Notes under the pieces: generated by a model
What the model was told of the DNA's origin: nothing
Seen by the model: the letters and a program-made list of their open reading frames with translations, nothing else
Database searches by the model: none
Translations under genes and position numbers: made by a program
Shown: one piece after another, positions 7,909 through 16,764 of the stretch
How positions within the stretch are numbered: position 1 is the stretch's first letter
How the letters are laid out: the number at the start of each line of letters is the position of its first letter
From: Pedobacter sp. Bi126
GTDB taxonomy: Bacteria; Bacteroidota; Bacteroidia; Sphingobacteriales; Sphingobacteriaceae
Reading direction: 5' to 3'
DNA length: 64,000 bases
Assembly (NCBI RefSeq): GCF_918698245.1
Contig: NZ_CAKKMS010000002.1
Location: forward strand, 186,001 to 250,000

Positions 7909-8613
7909 TTAGTGATTGTTGAGGTTACTTACCGCGTAAACCCAGCTATCCTTTCCGCAGTTTTCGCATCTATTGTCCTTTGCCCCGGTATGGTAATTGC
8001 CACAGAATTTACAGACTTTATGCATACTTTGTTGATGGATTTTAGCTGACATTTCCCTGTCCCAATCAGGGATTGAGGACAGCCCGGGCACTGGTTCTGA
8101 TTGCTGAAGTAGGCTAAAAGTTCCCCCTGCTTCAAAGTACAGGCGCTTAACCATTCCAAGGTGGCTGATTCCCTGCGACCTTAGCTGTGAAAGCACCCTG
8201 TCTCTTGTAATACGGGTTAGTAACATAGCCTTATGGTTTAGCACCCCATCCTTAACTAAAATATTGTATTTTCCCTGTGTTAATGATTCGAACTTTTTGC
8301 TTTTTCTAGCAATTTTGGCAATTAATACCTGAAGCGCGATGATTACCATTGCTATAACTACTGCAGGTAGCAGGCCCCTGTCAGGATTCATCAATGGTAC
8401 TCCGATGGCGGCGGCGAGCGATGCTACCGCTGCCATCTCATTACGGCTGAGTTGAGAAGACATCCGTTTGCCCATCAGCCTCATCGATACCATCAGGATC
8501 AGGTATATAACGGCAGTACGGAGGATAACCTCAATAAAAAAATGAAAAGGAACTTCACCCTGAAGGATGCGTTGAAGGTCAGTGAGTTTAATTTCGTATT
8601 CTTTCATAATCAT
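7909..8613 (-). CDS. DUF421 membrane protein with C-terminal zinc ribbon (second of a pair)
   Basis: A 234-residue YetF/DUF421 protein. Three hydrophobic segments span about residues 28-45, 58-75 and 82-100, followed by the small cytosolic DUF421 domain (SLTQGKYNILVKDGVLN). Residues 201-219 carry two CxxC pairs (CKFC and CENC), a probable zinc ribbon not usual in the family. The start ATG overlaps the stop of the upstream DUF421 gene (ATGA); a second ATG two codons later is also possible. Function is unknown; Bacillus relatives are linked to stress and sporulation. Confidence 0.85.
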   Translation of the reverse strand: MIMKEYEIKLTDLQRILQGEVPFHFFIEVILRTAVIYLILMVSMRLMGKRMSSQLSRNEMAAVASLAAAIGVPLMNPDRGLLPAVVIAMVIIALQVLIAKIARKSKKFESLTQGKYNILVKDGVLNHKAMLLTRITRDRVLSQLRSQGISHLGMVKRLYFEAGGTFSLLQQSEPVPGLSSIPDWDREMSAKIHQQSMHKVCKFCGNYHTGAKDNRCENCGKDSWVYAVSNLNNH

Positions 8614-9305
8614 TTTGCGATAACAGCCTGGCCCCAGTTTTCTGAGTGGCAGTTTGTACAGTTTTTTTCATAGCTTGATTGTTCAGGGGCAGGATTTCCG
8701 CACTCCAGGCAGATTAAGGATTCCCCAACTATATTAAATTCTTCTCCCGCCTTGCAATCAGCAGGTGGAACCAGGCTTAATCCAGGTTTCGGTTGGTCGT
8801 ATTTAAAAACAGAAAAAATACCACAGGCTTCCAGATAAACCCTTTGTACCTCGCCCAAATTGTATATATGCTGGTTTCTCAGCACAGCAAGCAGCTGCTC
8901 GCGAGAGATTTTCATGCTGTCGAGTTTGGTAGCGAGCATTACCCCGTCTTTGATCAATAACGATTCGCTACCCTGGGTTAGGAGCTCTATTTTATGGTTT
9001 TTGGCGGCCAGGTAGGTGATACCACGTTGAAAAGCAAAAGCACAAAAAAGTACCAGAATTCCCTGTAACAAACCTTTGTCTGGTATCTGCATGGCTACAG
9101 ACACGATTGCACCCAGCGTAAGCATCACTGCCAGTTCCGAAATCGTCAGTTGCCCGCCCATTCTCTTACCCATTAACCTGAGGGTTACCAGTAGAAACAG
9201 ATAAATGATAATTGTCCTGATCAGCACTTCAAATAAAAATTCTGTGGGTGCGGTGCCCATGAGGATGCGGTGCCAATCACCCCAATGTATTTCTTCTTTT
9301 TTCAT
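8610..9305 (-). CDS. DUF421 membrane protein with C-terminal zinc ribbon (first of a pair)
   Basis: A 231-residue paralogue of the next gene, with the shared stretch LRLMGKRMGGQLTISELAVM and three hydrophobic segments near residues 24-44, 56-73 and 79-98. The C-terminus again has CLEC (199-202) and CTNC (216-219). The ATG at 9305 (MKKEEIHWGDWHRIL) is preferred because it matches the paralogue's beginning; the frame is open further upstream to 9470 but the added residues do not look like family sequence. The two genes overlap by 4 bp and probably make a heteromeric complex. Confidence 0.83.
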   Translation of the reverse strand: MKKEEIHWGDWHRILMGTAPTEFLFEVLIRTIIIYLFLLVTLRLMGKRMGGQLTISELAVMLTLGAIVSVAMQIPDKGLLQGILVLFCAFAFQRGITYLAAKNHKIELLTQGSESLLIKDGVMLATKLDSMKISREQLLAVLRNQHIYNLGEVQRVYLEACGIFSVFKYDQPKPGLSLVPPADCKAGEEFNIVGESLICLECGNPAPEQSSYEKNCTNCHSENWGQAVIAK

Positions 9306-9794
9306 GTTTTTATGATTGATCCTGCTATAACCTTTGTTCGAGCTGATTAAATGCTCAACACCTCTTCTGGAATTTCGGTTTGATAGAAGCACAAAATGCG
9401 TATTTGCAACAGAAAAGCCCCCGTATTTCAACGTGCAGAATAAGCTTTTTTGTAAAAACGGATGATACAAAGGGTTAAAGTGTTAAGCCAGTTACAGAAG
9501 TTACGGTATTAACCACATACAAAACAGGTAGTTTCTGCCTCAACAAACCTAGCTTCGGGCAGGTTAATAGTATAGAGAGGCAATGAGGGTAAAAATATAC
9601 AGACGCTGATGGGTTTTAGATAAAAAAAGCTGAATGACCGACAAGACCGGAAACAATCTATAGATTATCCTTTGGGGAATTGGTTGCCTCCTGAGTGCTT
9701 GGAAGTGTTTCCCAGATCGGTTTTAAGAAATACCCTGGGTAGTATCCTTCAGCAAATCTCTGATAAAGTAATTGTTAACAATTAAATAAAAACT
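9306..9794. other. Divergent intergenic region
   Basis: About 490 bases between the minus-strand DUF421 pair and the plus-strand SDR operon. It should hold both promoters, though I cannot place them with confidence. The only clear structure is the palindrome at 9769-9784. No credible short gene was seen. Confidence 0.5.
9769..9784. promoter_or_regulatory. 16-bp perfect palindrome, candidate operator
   Basis: TAATTGTTAACAATTA is a perfect 16-base palindrome ending 11 bases before the SDR start codon at 9795. Its position fits a repressor site or a leader element for the three-gene operon. It is AT-rich, so chance cannot be excluded. Confidence 0.4.
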
Positions 9795-10550
9795 ATGGAA
9801 GATTTTAATTCTTATTTCAGCAGTGCCTTTCTAGGTAAAAAAATTATGATCACCGGTGGCAGCACAGGCATTGGAAGGGCAACAGCGATTTTACTCGGTT
9901 CGTTAGGTGCCCAGTGTATTATTTGTGGTCGTCATCAGGAGCAGATAGATGAAACGTTGCAGGCGATTGCGGCGAAAAACAGATTAAACAGTTTTGGTAT
10001 AGCTGTTGATCTTTCTAGTGAAGAAGGCGTTGAGCGGCTCTTTAAAGCAGCCGATCAACAGCTTTGCGGACTGGATATATTGATCAACAACGCCGCCCTG
10101 GGATATGGAAGTATACTTGACGGAGGATACGAAGACTGGCAGTATATTTTGGATACCAATTTATTGGCTTACATGGCCTGTAGCAAAGAGGCGATTGTAA
10201 GGTTTAAAGAACAGGGCTTCGGCCAGATTATCAATATCGGCTCAATGAGTGCTGACGTAAGAGAAGAGAGTAGCGCTGTTTATGTTGCCACCAAGGCAGC
10301 AATCCAGGGATTTTCAGAGTCGCTGCGTAAAGAAGTTAATCCGATGGGTATTAAGATTTTCCTTATTGAACCTGGTGCAGTTGATACCGATATGCAGGAG
10401 GCCAGTATGGAGGAAAAGCAAGAACAGATCAGCAATCAGGAAATGCTCCGGGCAGAAGATATTGCTTGGGCCATAGCCTTCTGTATCGCTCAGCCACCGG
10501 CATGTGATGTGGTTAATTTGAAAATCCGTCCAAGTTTGCAGATTATTTAA
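9795..10550 (+). CDS. SDR-family NAD(P)-dependent oxidoreductase
   Basis: A 251-residue classical short-chain dehydrogenase. The cofactor motif TGGSTGIG lies at residues 20-27, NNA at 98-100, and the catalytic Ser150, Tyr163 and Lys167 (YVATK) are present. The C-terminus departs from the usual fatty-acid/3-oxoacyl reductases. It is the first gene of an operon with a beta-propeller lactonase (18 bp downstream) and a zinc polyol dehydrogenase, so a sugar or polyol oxidation step is the best guess; the substrate is not known. Confidence 0.9.
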   Translation: MEDFNSYFSSAFLGKKIMITGGSTGIGRATAILLGSLGAQCIICGRHQEQIDETLQAIAAKNRLNSFGIAVDLSSEEGVERLFKAADQQLCGLDILINNAALGYGSILDGGYEDWQYILDTNLLAYMACSKEAIVRFKEQGFGQIINIGSMSADVREESSAVYVATKAAIQGFSESLRKEVNPMGIKIFLIEPGAVDTDMQEASMEEKQEQISNQEMLRAEDIAWAIAFCIAQPPACDVVNLKIRPSLQII

Positions 10551-10568
10551 ATATTTAATCAACCAGGT

Positions 10569-11654
10569 ATGGGAAGCAAGGTAGAAACTCATCTTCTAAT
10601 TGGTAGCTACGCTGCGGCAGATCAGGAATCCATTTTTCGGTATGCTTTTAACAACACTGATGGTACACTGAGTTTGTTGGATTCGGTTTGTGGGATAGAA
10701 AATCCCTCCTTCATTGTTCCAAATGAAAATGGGCAGTTTTTGTTTGCCATTAGTGAAACTAAAAAGGCCGATTATTCGGCTATGGTCACTTTCCAAACGA
10801 TTTCCGGGGCGAAGCCGATCTTACTTAGCAAAGTATTATACGAAGGTCCTGGAGCCTGCCATATAACAGTAGACTGGGCGGGCAAATTTGCTGTTTCGGC
10901 CAACTATGTGGGTGGAAGTTTGGCCGTGCTGCCCTTTACGGATGGGGGGAAACTGTTTGGGCCTTTTCAGCTCGTTGAATTTAGCGGCTCCGGGCCGGTT
11001 CAGGATCGGCAGGAAGCATCGCATGTTCATAGTTCGCTTTTGTTATCAGAGCAGCGGATACTTCTTATAGCCGATTTGGGCACCGATAGGGTGTATGTCT
11101 GCCGTTACGATCCCTCAGCCAGACAGCCGCTTATATTTGCAAAACATCCTTTTATTTCGCTGCCTGGTGGCTCTGGACCGAGGGTTATGGCTTTACATCC
11201 AACCGGATTGTGGTTCTACGTGATCTGCGAACTCAGCGCAGATATTTTCGTGTTTGAAAAAGAGAAGCTGGATAAATGGATCTTCAGGTATACGGTAGCG
11301 AATAATCTGGTACCAAACGGACGCGAAGCTGCTGATATAAAAATCGATCGTAGCGGCAGGTATCTTTATGCCAGCAACCGTGGCGATGCAGATGAGATTA
11401 TCATTTTTGCGATCAATGAACATACTGGCGCCTTAAAGGAAATTCAGAGAATACCTTCCGGTGCCAAAGGGCCCCGCTACCTCGCAATCGATCCTTCCGG
11501 AAGCTATCTTTTTGCTGCCAATGAGAAGGGAAATTCAGTTACCTCTTTTGAGATCTCTCCTCAAAACGGAAAACTAAGCTATCGCGGGGTGGCCGCTCAG
11601 GTAGGTGCACCTACCTGCCTGCAGTTTGTGCAGCTATCGACAGATAACAATTAG
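10569..11654 (+). CDS. Beta-propeller lactonase (6-phosphogluconolactonase-like)
   Basis: A 361-residue protein of the lactonase/Pgl seven-bladed propeller family. It has repeated blade motifs such as NPSFIVPNENGQFLFA, GPRVMALHPTGLWFYV and GPRYLAIDPSGSYLFAAN, and the family opening LLIGSYAAADQESIF. Members open sugar lactones such as 6-phosphogluconolactone. No signal peptide, so cytoplasmic. Placed between two dehydrogenases in one operon, it probably hydrolyses the lactone made by one of them. Confidence 0.88.
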   Translation: MGSKVETHLLIGSYAAADQESIFRYAFNNTDGTLSLLDSVCGIENPSFIVPNENGQFLFAISETKKADYSAMVTFQTISGAKPILLSKVLYEGPGACHITVDWAGKFAVSANYVGGSLAVLPFTDGGKLFGPFQLVEFSGSGPVQDRQEASHVHSSLLLSEQRILLIADLGTDRVYVCRYDPSARQPLIFAKHPFISLPGGSGPRVMALHPTGLWFYVICELSADIFVFEKEKLDKWIFRYTVANNLVPNGREAADIKIDRSGRYLYASNRGDADEIIIFAINEHTGALKEIQRIPSGAKGPRYLAIDPSGSYLFAANEKGNSVTSFEISPQNGKLSYRGVAAQVGAPTCLQFVQLSTDNN

Positions 11655-11683
11655 CTAACGTATCTAAAATATAATTTGACAGA

Positions 11684-12748
11684 ATGAGCAATAAAATGAA
11701 AGCGGCGTTAAAAAAGCCAGATGGAACCTTTCAGGTTCAGGAAGTAGGCCGGGTAGAAATACCTGCGCCAGACTGGGTGCTGGCACGAATTAAAGTTTCG
11801 GGAATATGTGGAACGGATCTGCGGCATTGGAAAAAACATGAACCCGACCTGGAATGTAAAATTATGGGCCATGAACTTGCCGCCGAGGTAGTGGAAGTAG
11901 GGCCGGCTGTGAAAAACGTAAAACCAGGCGATAGGGTTGTAGTTGAAACCCTTTTGGGTGATGGCGATTGTGAATGGTGCCGCATTCAGCAGTACAACCT
12001 GTGTCCAAACTTATATAAAGTGAGGATGGAAACCATATCAAGAGCCTTTGCCGAATACCTTATTGGTCCCGCAACAAAGTTTCATATTCTGCCCGATCAT
12101 GTGAGCGATGAAGAGGCAACGCTTCTTGATACTTTCGCAGTCAGTTTGCATGCGCAGCAGTTAAGCGGATTGCATATCAACGACAAAGTGGCCGTTATAG
12201 GCGGTGGACCGATAGGACTGGCACAATTGCAGCTTGCAAAAGCATCGGGTGCAGATGTGATCCTTTTTGATATTGTTCCCAGTGCACTGCAACTGGCCAG
12301 GGATCTTGGCGCCGATGAAGTGGTGAACACAGAAGTTGAAGATGGGCTTGAGCGCTTGAAAGCTTTTACAGATGGGAGGGGAGCAGATATTACCTTTGAA
12401 TGTGCCGGAGGGCCTTCAATGTCAACTACGCTTCCTCAGGCAGTTTCTTTCACCCGCATTGGGGGAAAGGTAATCATTGTCGGTGGTTTTGAATCTGGCA
12501 GCACCAGTATAGAAATGGATTGGCAGCAGTTGCAAAAGTCAGGCATTACAATTATTCCGAGCGCGAGTTATGGCTTTTGGGATATCTACCCTGAAATGGC
12601 GATATGCCTGGATCTTCTGGCCAAAGGAAAAATCAATGCGAAAAAAATGATTACCCACGCCTTTCCACTCGATCAGATCAACGAAGCCTTCGAAACCGCT
12701 CAGCATAAAAAAGAAACCGGTGCGGTATTTGTCGCGCTGAAAATATAA
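11684..12748 (+). CDS. Zinc-type sugar/polyol dehydrogenase (Tdh/sorbitol dehydrogenase family)
   Basis: A 354-residue medium-chain dehydrogenase. Cys42 (GICGTD) and His63-Glu64 (GHE) form the catalytic zinc site and VAVIGGGPIGLAQ the NAD motif. The structural zinc lobe is altered: the usual first Cys is Asp93, followed by Cys96, Cys99 and Cys107 (DGDCEWC, then LC). The stretch YPEMAICLDLLAKGKIN fits polyol or threonine dehydrogenases. It is the last gene of the SDR-lactonase operon, which together suggests oxidation of a sugar or sugar alcohol through a lactone. Confidence 0.88.
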   Translation: MSNKMKAALKKPDGTFQVQEVGRVEIPAPDWVLARIKVSGICGTDLRHWKKHEPDLECKIMGHELAAEVVEVGPAVKNVKPGDRVVVETLLGDGDCEWCRIQQYNLCPNLYKVRMETISRAFAEYLIGPATKFHILPDHVSDEEATLLDTFAVSLHAQQLSGLHINDKVAVIGGGPIGLAQLQLAKASGADVILFDIVPSALQLARDLGADEVVNTEVEDGLERLKAFTDGRGADITFECAGGPSMSTTLPQAVSFTRIGGKVIIVGGFESGSTSIEMDWQQLQKSGITIIPSASYGFWDIYPEMAICLDLLAKGKINAKKMITHAFPLDQINEAFETAQHKKETGAVFVALKI

Positions 12749-12831
12749 TGCTTTTCATAGCGATCTTATTATTATTCCAGTTGGACAGCACGCAGTGATG
12801 ATTGATCAGCGTACTGCAGCCATCTCTTAGC

Positions 12832-15012
12832 CTACCAATTAATAGTCACTTTTTGGTTTCCTGCAATGCTATACTCCAACAGATCTGGGTTGTTTTTCAC
12901 TGGATTGTGCTTTTCTTTTTTCTGGCCGGATTTTACTTCTAAATTTTTAGGTCTTTCTCCGCCCTGGAATAAAATAATCATCCTGCAGTTCAACCGTTCG
13001 TCGCCGCCAGTGGTTAATGACACCGCATTTGCCCGGCATCGGAAATTGAATATGGGATAATCGAAAAAAACGATAAAAGATTCATTTTTAACCCTAAAAT
13101 ACTGGTTCGGGATTACGCCGAATGCGATTCCTGCCCCATAAACTTCCTGTCCAACTTCGCCAGACTGCTCCCAACCATCGTGCAGATCTTCCAGCGCAAT
13201 CCAGAGCCTGCGATCGATTTCACCGGTCTTGCTTTCTTCAGCCATCACCTCTTCTTTCAGCATTGGCGGATAATAGTGCGCCACACGGCCTACCATGTGC
13301 CTGATGAACTCTGCAATCAACAACCTTACCGACGGAAGGATTTCCACGCCTTCTGCTTCTGCAAGGTAATCATGAAGGGCTGAATATACCTCCTGCTCTT
13401 CGTAAGCTGCAGTATAAGGCGCATCTCTCAGTGGGAAAACCCCAAAAAATGTCGGAAAGTTCTTTGCGTTCCCATAATCACATTCCCATAGTTGAACGTT
13501 GTCAAAAATTGCCGCCAAACATACATAACTCAGTTCCAGAAACGTTTTATCTTGAGTTTCTTTATACAACCGGAGCATGGCTCCTGCAGAAAATGCGGTG
13601 TTGTTTGCCTGGTAAAACACTTCAAAGCTCAGGCCTTTTAATTTGGATGCTGCTTTTTTGGCTTCCTCAAAAAAACTTTTCTCTCCGGTTATTTTCCACA
13701 TCCTCAGCATTAAGTCTGCATAAGTACCTGGAACATCTTTTTCACCACCTTCTCCTTCTGCGGTTTCTGCTTTTATAATATCAAGGGTATCCATTTGATA
13801 AAATACAGGCCACTCGTAATTGAATTTATGGGCCACCCTAATTGCATAATCAATGGAATCAAGCAGGATTTTTTTTGCGCCTTCGTCACCACGTGTGCTC
13901 AGGCGGGCCAGGTTCATTAATGGATGGTGCAGATACCAGGCGTCCATTACCTGAGGTTTTTTCTGCTCTTCAGAATGGTCCAGGTTCTTTTCGGCCGATG
14001 GGAGCCATCTCACAATTGTTCCCGTATCTTGCTTGTAGAATGCCCCGAGCCCTGCCCTTAGTTCAGTTACCAACTGATGGGTGGTTTCCCCTTTCCAATC
14101 CAGGTAATCAAGCATGGGAAGCAATACAGCAAGCTGAACCATTACTTCAGGAGGCGTTTTATAATCAGCTACGTAAGCGTTGAGATAACTATGGCCTCCC
14201 GCAAATGTCCAACAGCCTTTATGGTAAGTCAAATCCGCTAGGCCTTTCTCCACGGTGTCAAGCCAGTCATGGTAAAAACGCTCTGGTCGTGGAAGTTTAA
14301 TATAAGTTGCCGCTAACTGATCTAAATACAACATTGCGGTTTCGGCAGGGGCAGAAGGAAGCTGATCCGATAGGCGTACAAAACCGTCACTAAGGCAATA
14401 GCTTACGCCTTTTTTTAAAGGTGCCTTAGTCGCTGGTAAAGAAAAGCCGATTTCAGGCCATTCTCCTCCAACAGCACCACCTGCACTGCATTGTGCAGTT
14501 TCGCAATAATCATTAAGGGCTGTTAGGTTTTGGAAATAAAATACGGAGCCAGAATCACCATCATTAAAAAAAAGGACTCCAGAGCGGGTTCCCCTTTGCT
14601 GGGTGTGGATTTTGCCCTGTTGTTTTATTTTGCCTTTTTCATCGAAACAGATAATGTCTCTTGGCCAATAAGGGATATGCAGTGGTACCTTCGGCGTTGC
14701 CATTACGGTATAACGGAAAAAATCATTTCCTGCTTCATGTTGTACGGTTACCTGGTAAACAATTGTTGAGCAGGCGAGGCTCACTGTCATTTCTCCTTCT
14801 TCGTGATGGATTTTTTTAACTTCTAGTTTTCCGGATGGTGAAAATGCGGTACGGAACGCAATACGACTCCCGTCAGGCCGTTCTTTTACCAGCCAAAGTG
14901 TATCACTTGACAAATAAGCATAAAGCTGAAGCGATTTGGAAATTTCGGCAACAGGTGCTAGTGGTTTAAGCTCTGTTTGGGCATTTGCTGCCCAGATGGT
15001 AATAGGTTTCAT
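12832..15012 (-). CDS. Large hypothetical protein, probable (alpha/alpha)6-barrel glycosidase-like fold
   Basis: A 726-residue protein without signal peptide. The first 240 residues look like a beta-rich domain (DTLWLVKERPDGSRIAF, SGVLFFNDGDSGSVFYF). Residues about 250-600 are helical with repeated features seen in six-hairpin glycosidases: GCWTFAGGHSYLNAYV, MDAWYLHHPLMNLARLS, DVPGTYADLMLRMWKITGE and WECDYGNAKNFPTFFG. A short beta-sandwich closes the C-terminus. I cannot assign a CAZy family or a reaction. It converges with the SDR operon and may act on a related intracellular sugar. Confidence 0.8.
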   Translation of the reverse strand: MKPITIWAANAQTELKPLAPVAEISKSLQLYAYLSSDTLWLVKERPDGSRIAFRTAFSPSGKLEVKKIHHEEGEMTVSLACSTIVYQVTVQHEAGNDFFRYTVMATPKVPLHIPYWPRDIICFDEKGKIKQQGKIHTQQRGTRSGVLFFNDGDSGSVFYFQNLTALNDYCETAQCSAGGAVGGEWPEIGFSLPATKAPLKKGVSYCLSDGFVRLSDQLPSAPAETAMLYLDQLAATYIKLPRPERFYHDWLDTVEKGLADLTYHKGCWTFAGGHSYLNAYVADYKTPPEVMVQLAVLLPMLDYLDWKGETTHQLVTELRAGLGAFYKQDTGTIVRWLPSAEKNLDHSEEQKKPQVMDAWYLHHPLMNLARLSTRGDEGAKKILLDSIDYAIRVAHKFNYEWPVFYQMDTLDIIKAETAEGEGGEKDVPGTYADLMLRMWKITGEKSFFEEAKKAASKLKGLSFEVFYQANNTAFSAGAMLRLYKETQDKTFLELSYVCLAAIFDNVQLWECDYGNAKNFPTFFGVFPLRDAPYTAAYEEQEVYSALHDYLAEAEGVEILPSVRLLIAEFIRHMVGRVAHYYPPMLKEEVMAEESKTGEIDRRLWIALEDLHDGWEQSGEVGQEVYGAGIAFGVIPNQYFRVKNESFIVFFDYPIFNFRCRANAVSLTTGGDERLNCRMIILFQGGERPKNLEVKSGQKKEKHNPVKNNPDLLEYSIAGNQKVTINW

Positions 15013-15247
15013 AGTGAATGGAATAAAAAACTGTTTTTTTTAAAGGCTCAAAAAAGGTAATAGGAACTCCTATTCATTGTCCAAAAGATTGTCGGAGATA
15101 TCTCTCTAATCAATTTTGTACGCTTCGTTGGAGTTAATACTTCGTAATCATCCTTGTTCCCTGTATCAACTTTATGGAGCGTACAGGGCTAGTATTGGTA
15201 TCGCCAGTATAGTATTTTAAATAGCAACACTTTATCTTTTTCCGCCC

Positions 15248-15607
15248 TCAACCGTCTTTAATCATCGAATTAGCGTTTGAGGTTAATCCGGCCACAATGG
15301 AAAAGGCACCCATGACGATATGTGGCAAAAAAATCTGGTTATAAAATCCAAAAAGCCAGGGCGAAATAACCAGGATAAATCCTAAAACTATATCCATGTC
15401 GAGATGGAATGCCATTGGCAACCTCTTCCATACGCCAAGTTCATAGTTTGTAAAAAGAGATAGCAGAAAAACACTAAGGGCAGCAATAAAAAAACAGGCA
15501 GCAGCTGGGGTAATGGTGGTAAAACCTAAGAAAAACGGTGCTGAAATCATAATTGCAGCCCACAGGTAGTCAATTATTCCATGTGTTTTTCTCGATATTT
15601 TTTTCAT
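15248..15607 (-). CDS. SPW-repeat membrane protein
   Basis: A 119-residue integral membrane protein with two SPW-like halves: HGIIDYLWAAIMISAPFFLGF near the start and HLDMDIVLGFILVISPWLFGF in the second half, the latter keeping the SPW triplet. Four hydrophobic helices are expected. The family has no known activity. It stands alone on the minus strand. Confidence 0.8.
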   Translation of the reverse strand: MKKISRKTHGIIDYLWAAIMISAPFFLGFTTITPAAACFFIAALSVFLLSLFTNYELGVWKRLPMAFHLDMDIVLGFILVISPWLFGFYNQIFLPHIVMGAFSIVAGLTSNANSMIKDG

Positions 15608-15936
15608 GTGTTAAGTCTTTTTATTTTCTTCCAAAAGGTTAATTTTGATTTGAGCATGCCTTTAATTCTAACAGCGCCAGCGTACAAAACTTTTCAATCT
15701 TTTGAGCTGATATACCCATAACATCGTTCTTTCAAGAAAACCCTGTTTATTGGCTGCGTGTTTTATGGAACGGTATAAAGCGTATTTATCCTTCTTTTAT
15801 TAAGTATTTTACTTCAAGCTAAGGAGATATTAATTTTATGCCTGCCATATCTTTTTTCCTTATCTTCAGGTATGTATTTCTTTTGAGGCTGTTTCATTCG
15901 ATATTCTATTTTGAGGTTTATCCATTAAATGTTCAG
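15608..15936. other. Intergenic region, nothing identified
   Basis: About 330 AT-rich bases between the SPW gene and mgtC. It should hold the SPW gene promoter. I saw no reading frame, repeat or hairpin worth calling. Confidence 0.5.
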
Positions 15937-16575
15937 TTAAGAGAAACTAGCCACCTCCTCAGCCATAGCCAATAATGTGGTGAGTTCATTTACGGCCGCC
16001 TTTTTACCCCTTATCAGGTACACTACATTTATCCGTCCTTCTTCTTTGGAAAGTTCCATACGCTCAATCTTGGCTTCGGTACTATTTAGGCGTTTTTCGA
16101 GCAAAAGCACGCTGGAAAACGAATTGTCGACGAAAGTTATCGTAACCATCCTTTCCTTTTTTAGGTCTGATATGATTTTTTCAACATAACTAACCATTAC
16201 CAATACGCAAAGGGTGCTGATGGTGAGCACAAATGCAAGCGCGTGATAACCTACGCCAGCGGTCATGCCGATTGCAGCGGATGTCCAGATAACGGCGGCA
16301 GTGGTTAGCCCTCTTACCGATATGCGGTCTTTAAAAATTACACCGGCACCGATAAAACCTATGCCGGTTATAATATTTGCCGAAATGCGGTCGTCGGTAC
16401 CCGTTCCATGCCAGGAAACAATTGTAAAAATCGTCGATCCAAGGCTGATCAATATGATGGTCCGGAACCCTGCAGACTTGTTCCTGTATTCCCGCTCAAA
16501 CCCGATGATGCCGCCACATATGACCGAAACCAACATGGCAATGATATCGCGTATGTCTATGGTTAGATCAATCAT
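15937..16575 (-). CDS. MgtC/SapB family membrane protein
   Basis: A 212-residue MgtC family member. The N-terminal domain has about four helices with the family motifs GGIIGFEREYRNKSAGFRT, GTGTDDRISANIITGIGFIG and GVIFKDRISVRGLTTAA. A C-terminal cytosolic ACT-like domain (residues about 140-212) follows. MgtC proteins help growth in low magnesium and restrain ATP synthase in pathogens; here a magnesium or membrane-stress role is likely. Confidence 0.9.
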   Translation of the reverse strand: MIDLTIDIRDIIAMLVSVICGGIIGFEREYRNKSAGFRTIILISLGSTIFTIVSWHGTGTDDRISANIITGIGFIGAGVIFKDRISVRGLTTAAVIWTSAAIGMTAGVGYHALAFVLTISTLCVLVMVSYVEKIISDLKKERMVTITFVDNSFSSVLLLEKRLNSTEAKIERMELSKEEGRINVVYLIRGKKAAVNELTTLLAMAEEVASFS

Positions 16576-16764
16576 TCTTTTTCATTATCTATAAAATATG
16601 TTCATGATTCAATTTTTAGGATAGCTAAACAATAATTGCGCAAATACATTTTCTAATATCATACATCATATTTATTCTTTTAATCATCGCAGCGCAGAAC
16701 GCATGCATAATATGTTATCATATTGAGTTTGTTGGAGTGCAATTTCTCTTATAGGCTTAATTGC

